The notes beneath the pieces were generated by a model that saw only the letters and a program-made list of their open reading frames with translations, had not been told where the DNA came from and made no database searches. The position numbers and the translations under genes were made by a program. A DNA stretch of 64,000 bases from Acetatifactor muris (GTDB lineage Bacteria > Bacillota > Clostridia > Lachnospirales > Lachnospiraceae), in assembly GCF_024623325.1 (NCBI RefSeq), contig NZ_JANJZD010000016.1:1-64000 (forward strand), given 5' to 3'. Positions within the stretch are counted from its first letter, which is position 1; the number at the start of each line of letters is the position of its first letter. Shown here piece by piece: positions 52,566-60,778 of this stretch.

Positions 52566-53513
52566 TTATTTTCCTTTCTGTTTATCGCCTAAAGCCCATC
52601 CTGACATTTTGGCAAGCCCGTTCTGCAAATCTATTTTGGGTGTCCAGCCTAAATTTTTTTTAATCAATTCATAACTGCAATAAACACCAAATTGATCCCC
52701 TGGCGTACTTCCCTTATACTCAACTGACACTTCAAAGGGCATTACTTTCTGAATAAGTCTAATTAACTCTTCTACAGTTGTTTTCCTATTTGTTGCGATG
52801 GAATATACATTGAATCTTTCTTTCTCTTTTCCATCAGCCGCCATAATACAGGCTCTCACTACATCATCAATATATACAAAGTCACGGAATCGCTTTTCGC
52901 TCCCCATCACGTGAATATGTTTATTTTTTATCGCCTGAGACATAAATATACTGACCATCCCCTGGCGCAGATTTTCCATATTCTGTCCTGGTCCATAAAT
53001 ATTACAGAATCTAAGTGCTGTACATTTTATTCCAAATTGTTCGGCATAAATTCTCATATAATTTTCACTTGCCATTTTCCCTATACCATAAAAAGTGTTC
53101 GGCTTTATAATAGCTGTTTCTTCTATAATAGGGCATTGATTTTCATCACCATATACTGCCATCGAACTTGCATAAATAAAACTCTGACACTTATGTTCTG
53201 CAGCATAATCCAGTAACAGCAGTGTAGATTTGATATTAGAATTCATGTCATATACAGGGTCATCGTAGCTGGTAATACCACCACTTTGTCCTGCTATGTG
53301 ATATATATTTTCAATATTATACTTTTCCAGTTTTTCTAACACTTCTTTATCAAAAGTATCTCCTTTAATGAAAATTACATTTTCAGGTATATGTTCCTCT
53401 GCTCCAGTAGATAAATTATCAATTGTCACTACTTGACGTCCCTGTTTCAATAGTTCTCTTGCTATTTCTGCCCCTATAAAACCTGCTGCTCCTGTAACCA
53501 AATCTGTCTTCAT
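52566..53513 (-). CDS. NAD-dependent nucleotide-sugar epimerase/dehydratase
   Basis: A 315-residue extended SDR. Marks: VTGAAGFIGAEIARELL (GxxGxxG), VTIDNLSTGAEEHIPENV, YHIAGQSGG, YASSMAVYG, and the catalytic FYGIGKMASENY (YxxxK) near residue 145, then RFCNIYGPGQNMENLRQG. It is closest to UDP-glucose/UDP-GlcNAc 4-epimerase (GalE/WbpP) types. It has neither the PseB-type membrane segment nor that catalytic set, so I do not assign the pseudaminic dehydratase step to it. The ATG at 53513 has GGGAA ahead; ATG 53531 is an alternative. Confidence 0.92.
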   Translation of the reverse strand: MKTDLVTGAAGFIGAEIARELLKQGRQVVTIDNLSTGAEEHIPENVIFIKGDTFDKEVLEKLEKYNIENIYHIAGQSGGITSYDDPVYDMNSNIKSTLLLLDYAAEHKCQSFIYASSMAVYGDENQCPIIEETAIIKPNTFYGIGKMASENYMRIYAEQFGIKCTALRFCNIYGPGQNMENLRQGMVSIFMSQAIKNKHIHVMGSEKRFRDFVYIDDVVRACIMAADGKEKERFNVYSIATNRKTTVEELIRLIQKVMPFEVSVEYKGSTPGDQFGVYCSYELIKKNLGWTPKIDLQNGLAKMSGWALGDKQKGK

Positions 53514-53642
53514 CACATCTGTTCCCTTCATATTCCACGCTTCGCTTATACGCCTTAATTTTCCCCAATTCCCTATATTATAATATTTCGATGCGCCCTT
53601 CTATATGGCACTTGCTTAAGTACTTCAAAAGATTATCTTTAT

Positions 53643-54881
53643 TTAAAACAATAGATCAAAATCTACCCTGGGCACCTCTTCCAGTTCTCCACCTCTTGTT
53701 GCGTTTCGTAATATCCAACCCGACTTTGCTATTTCTTCTGCTGCATATCCAAGATTCTTTCTCGCCTCCAAGGAATTACTTGTACCCAGATTTTCTTTGG
53801 TATCCGGAGACTTATAAAAATGCGATCCCTCATCTTCATATCTTATACCTGTAGTCATATCCACACCCAATAAATAAATCTCCTGGAACCCCATATATAA
53901 GGCTATCTGCAAGGCATCATAAACTACTGTATTCCCCATATAAATTCCTTCTAATATGTCATAGGATACTTGTGGTTGTTGAGACGGACATGCCAACCCT
54001 CTAAATTCATATATACCGTATTTTGCCCAATTTTCCACCTGACAATAAGAATGACGGACAAATCTGATCCCTCCAAGCTCCAGTATTTTAGCATAATCAT
54101 TCTGGATTATCATGTGATCTACTGCAACATAATAATCAGGTCTCCAATTTGTATTGGGATATGCCAAATATATTCTGTTACATCCAAAACAAATTTCTTT
54201 TTCCTCACGCAATTTTTCCAGATCCGTATATCTCAAGCTTGGGCCATTTCCAATTATAAAGCAACGCTTTCCCTTATGAATATCTCTGAATTTGACAATA
54301 TCTTTATTAATAAAGCCATATTTTGCTCTATAAATATTATTGATATCTATCACATTTTCCAGTCCATCAGCCCTATTCAATTTCTTCCAGATATATTCGT
54401 CATCTTCATTCGTTACCAAAATCGGGATTTTATTATTTACTTCTTTCAGATTATCTCTGTCTATATATTTAAAAACAATACTACTATCTTTCTTTTTTAC
54501 CTCTTCCTCTATGGATTCTGATATTGGATTACAGCTACAACAGACTATTTCAGGATATTTTTTCAATTCTAACTTATCCACAATATCTTTTCCATTTTCA
54601 TAAAATCCTGTTAACATATAAGGACATTTGTAATAATTTCTAATTCCATTAAATTCCAATACTTCTGCAATTTCTTTATTCGCCAAAACACTTGTAATAA
54701 TAATTTCTTCATTACTTTCCTGCGCAATATACTGTTGCAATGAAACAATAGGAATGCCATCAAATTTCTTTCCATTCTTTTTTTCATCACTGTCTATGAT
54801 TGCAGTAATATTTTCTGCGCCAAAAAATTTAATTACACCTTTACAGTTCTGTCCTGCCCCATATAAGTAATAACGTTTCAT
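53643..54881 (-). CDS. DUF115 protein with N-terminal Rossmann module
   Basis: A 412-residue relative of the protein at 49146-50294. Shared module ~1-95: RYYLYGAGQNCKGVIKFF, IDSDEKKNGKKFDGIPIVSL. A middle segment (KYPEIVCCSCNPISESIEEEVKKK, NKIPILVTNEDDEYIWKKL) is extra. DUF115 ~195-405: GKRCFIIGNGPSLRYTDLEKL, ICFGCNRIYL, PDYYVAVDHMI, GNTVVYDALQIALYMGFQEIYLLGVDMTTG, and the shared end GWILRNATRGGELEEVPRVDFDLLF, which closely mirrors the end of the other protein (NATRGGKLEVFKRVSFDGLF). A second putative transferase of acid sugars. Confidence 0.9.
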   Translation of the reverse strand: MKRYYLYGAGQNCKGVIKFFGAENITAIIDSDEKKNGKKFDGIPIVSLQQYIAQESNEEIIITSVLANKEIAEVLEFNGIRNYYKCPYMLTGFYENGKDIVDKLELKKYPEIVCCSCNPISESIEEEVKKKDSSIVFKYIDRDNLKEVNNKIPILVTNEDDEYIWKKLNRADGLENVIDINNIYRAKYGFINKDIVKFRDIHKGKRCFIIGNGPSLRYTDLEKLREEKEICFGCNRIYLAYPNTNWRPDYYVAVDHMIIQNDYAKILELGGIRFVRHSYCQVENWAKYGIYEFRGLACPSQQPQVSYDILEGIYMGNTVVYDALQIALYMGFQEIYLLGVDMTTGIRYEDEGSHFYKSPDTKENLGTSNSLEARKNLGYAAEEIAKSGWILRNATRGGELEEVPRVDFDLLF

Positions 54882-54892
54882 TCCAACCTCCG

Positions 54893-55938
54893 TTATACCT
54901 TTGGCTCATACTCTCTTTTTGAAACAAAGATATTCACCACCTTCTGACGCGTAGTAGCCAGAAATTGGTTTGTCAATTCAAAGCACCCGCTACTCAAAAT
55001 AGCATCACTAAATCTGGGATTAATATTTATAATATGTATCTTTCTTGGCTTTCTTTTCAAGCTATCACATATGTTGCTGATCGTTTGTTCAAAGACAGGA
55101 TTTCCAAACGGATCAAAATAATAAAACCAATTATAATCATCTAATTCTGCAGTAATCTTACCTGCATCCCCATGTATGCAGATAATGTTTTTATGATCAT
55201 TCAGCCCAATACCCAATTTTCTAAAATTAGCTACCAGTTCCTCATAAATGGGTGCTTCATATTCTACCCCCCAATCTTCTGGAAACCATAATCCAAAAAT
55301 GCAATCATTGCCCCGCCTTTACCACAACCGAAATCAAAAATTCCGTCCCCATCTTTCGGCATACAGTGACATTTATCTAAAATTGGAAAAATTTCTTTTT
55401 GCGTACTTATTCGATAACTATGTCCCCCGGCTATCCCTTCTACAAAATCCTTGCTTTCTATAGCTGTGACAAAATTGCAATCGTATACATATTCCAACCA
55501 TTCCATAAACTGTACATCCCGTATACCTGTTTTCTTTCGGGTAAAAATATCCTTTTCCTCAGATTCTGTACATATGTAATCCTTACCATATACAATCTCC
55601 AGAAAATTAAAATATGTTTTATCTTTTATATAACCGGCCTCCTCAAGTTTCCTTTTTACTTCCTCATCTTCTGGAATTGCCAACCATACCAAAGCATTTT
55701 TTACATCCATATAGTCAAACTCAAATAAGGAATCTCTGAATATAGGAAATTCATATGGTATGTCCTTCGCATATCCCTCTTTGATGATAAAATCCACTTT
55801 GATACTATGATAATATTCCGCATACCACTCAAGAAAACGCCCTGAATATCCATATCCGAACAAAACCACTCTATGTCCGAACGCCTTTATCATTACATCA
55901 TCTAATCTTTTTCTAAACTCATCCAGGACCTTTACCAT
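54893..55938 (-). pseudogene. Methyltransferase with Rossmann module, frameshifted in a G tract
   Basis: One gene split in two frames. The first part (55938-55264) has the shared module (RVVLFGYGYSGRFLEWYA) and the start of a class I methyltransferase (DGIFDFGCGKGGAMIAFLDYG), then stops right after a run of six G (55276-55281 on the minus strand). With seven G the frame continues FQKIGG-VEYEAPIYEELVANFRKLGIGL and runs to 54893 (NWFYYFDPFGNPVFEQTIS), giving about 348 residues with motifs I to IV in the right order. Either a sequencing slip, a recent mutation, or a slippage-controlled on/off site. GGAGGG precedes the ATG at 55938. Confidence 0.85.
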
Positions 55939-55987
55939 TTCTATACCCTCCTATCCATTCCATTTTGAATAAATATGTTTAAAATAC

Positions 55988-57976
55988 TCACAAATTTTCC
56001 TTAAAGATATCCACTGTTCTCTTCATAATTTCCATTTCAGATATCGTAATTCTGGCAATCACTTCTTCTTTATCCTCAAACAGGCGTATCAAAATACCAT
56101 TTTCTTTTAATATTTCTCTTATCTTTTGCATATCCGCATTTTCAATCTTAACTGCCACAAAGTTGGAACATGACTGAAATACCCTGACACCTGAAAGCTG
56201 ATTCAATTCATCCATAAACCATGTCTTAATCTCATTTAATTTATGAGTCACATCCTCATAGTATATTTCCTCATGCATTGCTGCTACTGCCATCCTGCGG
56301 GATAGAGTACTCTCCCGGAATAATGGAAGATCCAAGCCGAAAATATGTTTTACCTTAGAATTGCAGAAGCCATACCCCACCCGCATATTTGCCAGCCCAT
56401 AATACTTGGAAAATGTCCTGGATATTATAATATTGGTATATGTTTCTACCAGTCTGCGTACATCAATGTTTTCCTCTGAGAATCCCCAATATGCCTCGTC
56501 CAACAACACCAGAGAATCCGGATTTTCCTTTATAATCATTTCGAGTACATTTCCATCTATCTTACACCCCGTTGGGTTATGAGGACTTGTAATGACAATA
56601 ATTTTCGGCTGATGCTGCTTTGCCTTTTTCAAAATGTCTTCCACATCCATATAATATGCATAATCGTCTTTCAGAACATCATAGTAATATACATTGCAGA
56701 ATTTTTCCCTTGCCAGACTCGCATAATAGCTCCACCCCGGATTTGAAACTAAAATGCTGTCCCCTCTTTCCAACGTGATAGAAAAGACAGATTTGATTAG
56801 TTCCGCCGAACCATTATGGATATAAATATCGTCTTCCGGAATAGAAAAAACCTTTGATATCTCCTCAACCAGAAAGTCCTTTGATGCCATATCATATTCA
56901 TATAAATCCTGTACTCGTATCTCTTTCAGGACATCCATACACTTAGGACTCGGTCCAAATGTATTTTCATTCAAATGGAGACGTCCTGAATGCTGATCTG
57001 TTACAGCAGAATTATAACGTTCCACATCATCATATTTTACAAAGATAGTAGGCAGCTTTGCGGCTGTATTTGCATTTGACTCCAATATCCTGTCTTGATA
57101 TTTTCTGAAATCCGGATCAAAGGCTGCCACATCTTCAACCGTGTCAAACTCCTGCACAATAGTGTTATCATATTTCACCAACAGCAAAGGCAGTTCTTCT
57201 ATATGTCTAATGTGAAAATCATCCCAAAGCATCTTTTTAGTTTCTGAATTCTCATATTCTGACTCCAGATATTTTAGAAAAATGCTGCTGAAAGATTTTG
57301 AAAAATAAGCCTCCCCTATGGTATACCACGCATTACTTCCGCCCTTATGAATCTCTGCAATATAATCCCCTTCCATCTTGGTAACACAATATTCCTCGGC
57401 ATATTCCTTGGTATATTTGCAGGAATAATAGGAATCATAAACATATTCTTCAAAAATATTTACATTAAAATAATTATCTGAACAGCAAATAAAACTATTT
57501 TTCAAATAGTCTTTTGACGCATAAAGAGAAGAAATATTATTGTATCGATAATAGTCATCATTCTCAACAATAATCACACCATATTTATCCTGCAAATATT
57601 TAAACTGTTCCTTTAAATATCCCACAACTACCACAATTTCTTTAATACCAGCTTCCAAAAGCTGCCTGATCTGCCGTTCAATTAACACTTCACCCTTTAC
57701 CACATAAAGTCCCTTTGGTACATAGCGTGACAGCGGAAGACTTCGCAGCCCAAATCCTGCTGCCATTATAATCGCATTGTCGACCTTATACTCATCCAAG
57801 GCAGCATATCCTGAATCAGTAATATCTTCGTCCAACCAATTTTTGTTTTTCAGTACTTCAATAACCCCATCAATTTCTGACAATCCGTAACCGGTTTTCT
57901 CTGCAATCAACTCTTTTGAAAAGGAAATACCCAGTTTATGTATCGCATATAAAATATTAAACTCTTCAATTCTCAT
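55988..57976 (-). CDS. LicC-like nucleotidyltransferase fused to a PLP-dependent enzyme
   Basis: A 662-residue protein in three parts. ~1-65: winged-helix-like domain ([35 protein letters not shown]). ~70-310: nucleotidyltransferase like LicC/PntC ([42 protein letters not shown]). ~330-662: fold-type I PLP enzyme like HisC/CobD ([45 protein letters not shown], Schiff-base Lys in [18 protein letters not shown]). It would make and CMP-activate a phospho-amine or aminophosphonate, which LicD then attaches. Known relatives include choline-phosphate and 2-aminoethylphosphonate cytidylyltransferases; which applies here is open. ATG 57976 overlaps licD; a TTG at 58000 is possible. Confidence 0.9.
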   Translation of the reverse strand: MRIEEFNILYAIHKLGISFSKELIAEKTGYGLSEIDGVIEVLKNKNWLDEDITDSGYAALDEYKVDNAIIMAAGFGLRSLPLSRYVPKGLYVVKGEVLIERQIRQLLEAGIKEIVVVVGYLKEQFKYLQDKYGVIIVENDDYYRYNNISSLYASKDYLKNSFICCSDNYFNVNIFEEYVYDSYYSCKYTKEYAEEYCVTKMEGDYIAEIHKGGSNAWYTIGEAYFSKSFSSIFLKYLESEYENSETKKMLWDDFHIRHIEELPLLLVKYDNTIVQEFDTVEDVAAFDPDFRKYQDRILESNANTAAKLPTIFVKYDDVERYNSAVTDQHSGRLHLNENTFGPSPKCMDVLKEIRVQDLYEYDMASKDFLVEEISKVFSIPEDDIYIHNGSAELIKSVFSITLERGDSILVSNPGWSYYASLAREKFCNVYYYDVLKDDYAYYMDVEDILKKAKQHQPKIIVITSPHNPTGCKIDGNVLEMIIKENPDSLVLLDEAYWGFSEENIDVRRLVETYTNIIISRTFSKYYGLANMRVGYGFCNSKVKHIFGLDLPLFRESTLSRRMAVAAMHEEIYYEDVTHKLNEIKTWFMDELNQLSGVRVFQSCSNFVAVKIENADMQKIREILKENGILIRLFEDKEEVIARITISEMEIMKRTVDIFKENL

Positions 57977-58814
57977 CCTGATTGCACCATCCTTGTTCAA
58001 AGTCTATATCAGTAGCGGTATGCTTTGGCTTCCTCTGTTCCTCCGGCGGCGGAGTCATATAATCATCCCCGAACATAAAACGCAGATACCCATCCGCGTC
58101 AACCGGTACTTTTACCTGCAAATTTTCAAATTCTATCTCACATGATTTTTCCATCCAATCACGCAGAAATCCCTTATTCTCTTCCGGAGCCCCCCATCCA
58201 ATGGTTCGAATAAGTCTGGTGTCCCTGTCTGCATATTTATCAGAAAGCCTCTCCATTTCACGAAAGGCAATCTTTGCAGGAAGCATACGCAAAATCTTAT
58301 AAACTGTCCGTTTTCCTAAATTGTTATCATTTACTGCTCCAACCGGAGAATATAAGATTTTTCTGACAGCATAACATCTGAAATTAAATATCGCTTTCCA
58401 GGGTTGTCTTTCCGGCATTCCATCACAGGGAAATATATCTATAAAAATCCCCCTCTTCATCGTAAGCATGTCCTGGTTTTTACGCCTGAACATTGTACCT
58501 TTTCGCAAAATTCTGGCATATCCCCAGCGATATCCAGGATCAGTTTTATAAGTCTGTAAAAAATATTTTTCGGGATCAAGCTCTTGTTCACATACCACGC
58601 AGAACTTATCATAATCTTTGCGCAACATTCGAATATCGATATCATCATCCCAAGGAATAAAGCCTTTATGTCTAACAGCTCCCAAAAGAGTACCGCCATC
58701 CAGCTCATAGTGAATATTATTTTTCCTGCAGATGCGATCTGCCTCTTTCAGCATATCCAATTCAACCATCTGCAATCTGCGTATATTTTGAGGCGTATAT
58801 TCAAATTCTTCCAT
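57966..58814 (-). CDS. licD: LicD family phosphotransferase
   Basis: A 282-residue protein of the LicD family, which transfers phosphocholine (or a similar phospho-alcohol) from a CDP-linked donor to a surface glycan. The N-terminal signature is [51 protein letters not shown] with its acidic metal site, then [17 protein letters not shown] and the C-terminal block [18 protein letters not shown]. It is the first gene of the glycan locus, with AAAGGA eight bases ahead of the ATG, and overlaps the LicC-like fusion by 11 bases, matching their roles in one pathway. Confidence 0.93.
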   Translation of the reverse strand: MEEFEYTPQNIRRLQMVELDMLKEADRICRKNNIHYELDGGTLLGAVRHKGFIPWDDDIDIRMLRKDYDKFCVVCEQELDPEKYFLQTYKTDPGYRWGYARILRKGTMFRRKNQDMLTMKRGIFIDIFPCDGMPERQPWKAIFNFRCYAVRKILYSPVGAVNDNNLGKRTVYKILRMLPAKIAFREMERLSDKYADRDTRLIRTIGWGAPEENKGFLRDWMEKSCEIEFENLQVKVPVDADGYLRFMFGDDYMTPPPEEQRKPKHTATDIDFEQGWCNQDEN

Positions 58815-59409
58815 ATATCATATCCTTTGTTCCCTAACTTTTTCCGGGCCTTTCATAACATACAAAACACTCATAATATCAATTGTATTTTCCTCAATTC
58901 CTCCTGCGTAGGCTGATAGCCTCTTCTGTTTACGCTGATATCCATATATTCTCCCATATTTCAGGCTGTTTCCTACTCCTGTTATGCCTTACCCGTCGGC
59001 ACAGCAAAATCACGAAAATTATCTACTAAAATCTAAGACAGGTTTCTATCGCCAAATCTCCATTATATAATAAGATATATATACTTTAAAATCAACCCAT
59101 AAAAAAATCCATTATTGCACCCACAACAACAGATTCCGTCACTTTCCTGCTTCCATGCAATCTTTTCGCTTCCGTGCTGCCCTATTTACTTTCATTCCCA
59201 TTACTTTTATCCCAATCTCCAGGGATTCTGACAATTATATCGGCCCCTTGTCTCTAATCCTTAACCATTATGATAATGGAATTTTTCACAATTCTACAGA
59301 ATATAAAAACAAGGAACCTTCAAAAAGGCCCCTGTATTATGAAATGTGTATTCTGTTTTCCCTTTACAATCTGCATCCTCATACATTCCTATTAGTATCC
59401 GTTCTTCCT
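58815..59409. other. Intergenic region with candidate promoter of the glycan locus
   Basis: About 595 bases, AT-rich, without a supported gene. On the minus strand TATAAT lies at 59067-59062 with TTTAAA 17 bases before it (59090-59085), so transcription could start near 59055 and give a leader of about 240 bases before licD. Small open frames in the leader (for instance 18 codons) lack ribosome sites at useful distance. I see no ops/JUMPstart-like element. Confidence 0.5.
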
Positions 59410-60675
59410 TCAGGAATTCTCTTGCAAACTGTCCTTGAATAATTCCACGAACTTTTCCAGGACCCTGTCCATGTCAAGCCAGCCGTTTCGGATGAACTGG
59501 TTCGTGTCACTCTGTCCCTGTTTGAACACGTCGCTTTGAACAGATTCCTCTGATATAAACAAATTCATCAGCCGCATTTCAAAAATACGGTTAGCGATAA
59601 CAATCTGTCCTTCATTTTCTTTCAGAAAACCAAACATAAGGCCAATGTTGATTGATTTTGTATCCGGACTGAAGGCTATCCTCTGCCCTTCATACAGAAT
59701 TTGCTTCAGCACATCCTTCAGCTCCGGGTACAAATCCAGCTGTCGTACCATGCTGCCGAATAGCGGTATATTTTCATTCAGCAGTATTTTCACCGCCTCC
59801 CTCACACCCTCTTCCGTCCATATGTCCCCGCAGTCTGCAAATCCGTCTCTCTCAGGAATATCCTCATCCAGAAACTTACAGAGCGCCGAAACCAGATACG
59901 GATAACCAGAAGTATATTCATAAATACAACTGGCCATGGCTTTTACATCCATCCCTGTGCTCTGATCGTCCTCGTATTCCTGCAGCATCCGAGCAATCTG
60001 ATCTGCAGAAAAACTCATCTCCATATTAAATCTTGCAGCAATATTCCAGGGGCTGTTATACTGATGCTCATCATCCCGACGTATTTTCAGTTTCAGATTT
60101 TTGATGTCATACACACCTGCCAATATCACCGAATGGAAGGTGGGACTGCTATCTCTGTCCAGATAATACCGTCTCAACTGTGCCAGAAAGTCAATAAAAA
60201 TTTGGTTATTTGATGCACCGTCCACTTCGTCTATAATCAAGACAACAGGCTTTTTCGCAGTTTCACACATCCTGCTCAAACCACGGAACAATTTATCCAG
60301 CCCTGCTTTTTCCCTGCTTTTCAGAGAAAGCAGTTCCTGATAAGCTTCCGTACACATGTCATTCCGTAATCCCTCTTTCCTGGCATATATTTCTTCCAGA
60401 TATTCAATAAAGGAAGTCACAAAGGTCGGCCCGTCGGCAAAATTATCCGTCCCCAATGCCTGAAAGTCCATAGACAGAACCGCATAGTCATTCTTCAAAT
60501 ATTCGGCCAGCTCTCTGAGTGTTGTGGTTTTCCCATACTGCCTTCCCCGGTTGATGACAAAATATTTTCCTCTGTCCACATACAGCCGCTTTATCTCATC
60601 CAGTCTTTCATCCAGCCGCACCATATAATGAATCCCCGGTCTGCAGCACCCCTCTGTGTTGAAATACCGCCTCAT
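59410..60675 (-). CDS. AAA-type ATPase (AAA-like domain protein)
   Basis: A 421-residue P-loop protein. N-terminal RYFNTEGCCRPGIHYMVRLDERL; Walker A as INRGRQYGKTTTLREL (~42-57); Walker B as KPVVLIIDEVDGASNN (~141-156); a sensor region VILAGVYDIKNLKLKIR; and a helical C-terminus. This type (AAA-like, PF14516-type) is abundant and often multicopy in Lachnospiraceae and Bacteroidetes, commonly by mobile DNA, with unclear role. It differs from the next gene (PDDEXK-type) but shares the design of an archaeal-type ATPase. Last gene before the AT-rich glycan locus. Confidence 0.88.
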   Translation of the reverse strand: MRRYFNTEGCCRPGIHYMVRLDERLDEIKRLYVDRGKYFVINRGRQYGKTTTLRELAEYLKNDYAVLSMDFQALGTDNFADGPTFVTSFIEYLEEIYARKEGLRNDMCTEAYQELLSLKSREKAGLDKLFRGLSRMCETAKKPVVLIIDEVDGASNNQIFIDFLAQLRRYYLDRDSSPTFHSVILAGVYDIKNLKLKIRRDDEHQYNSPWNIAARFNMEMSFSADQIARMLQEYEDDQSTGMDVKAMASCIYEYTSGYPYLVSALCKFLDEDIPERDGFADCGDIWTEEGVREAVKILLNENIPLFGSMVRQLDLYPELKDVLKQILYEGQRIAFSPDTKSINIGLMFGFLKENEGQIVIANRIFEMRLMNLFISEESVQSDVFKQGQSDTNQFIRNGWLDMDRVLEKFVELFKDSLQENS

Positions 60676-60778
60676 TTTCCTGCCCCTCTTTATCTTTCTG
60701 CCATTTCTTCATTTCTTAGAAAAAAGCTTGTCCTGCCGAATCTCCCCGTCGGAAAGCACAACAGCCTCTGACTGTTCA

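Noticed and set aside
52566..53513. Assignment of the epimerase as PseB, the first pseudaminic acid enzyme
   Set aside because: It has the ordinary YxxxK epimerase pattern and GalE-like order of motifs; nothing specific for the 4,6-dehydratase/5-epimerase.
58584..58916. 110-codon + strand frame at the licD 5' end
   Set aside because: Antisense of licD, no ribosome site, hydrophobic shadow composition.
59155..59442. 95-codon + strand frame in the intergenic region
   Set aside because: No ribosome site, no recognisable domain, and it runs into the 3' end of the ATPase gene.
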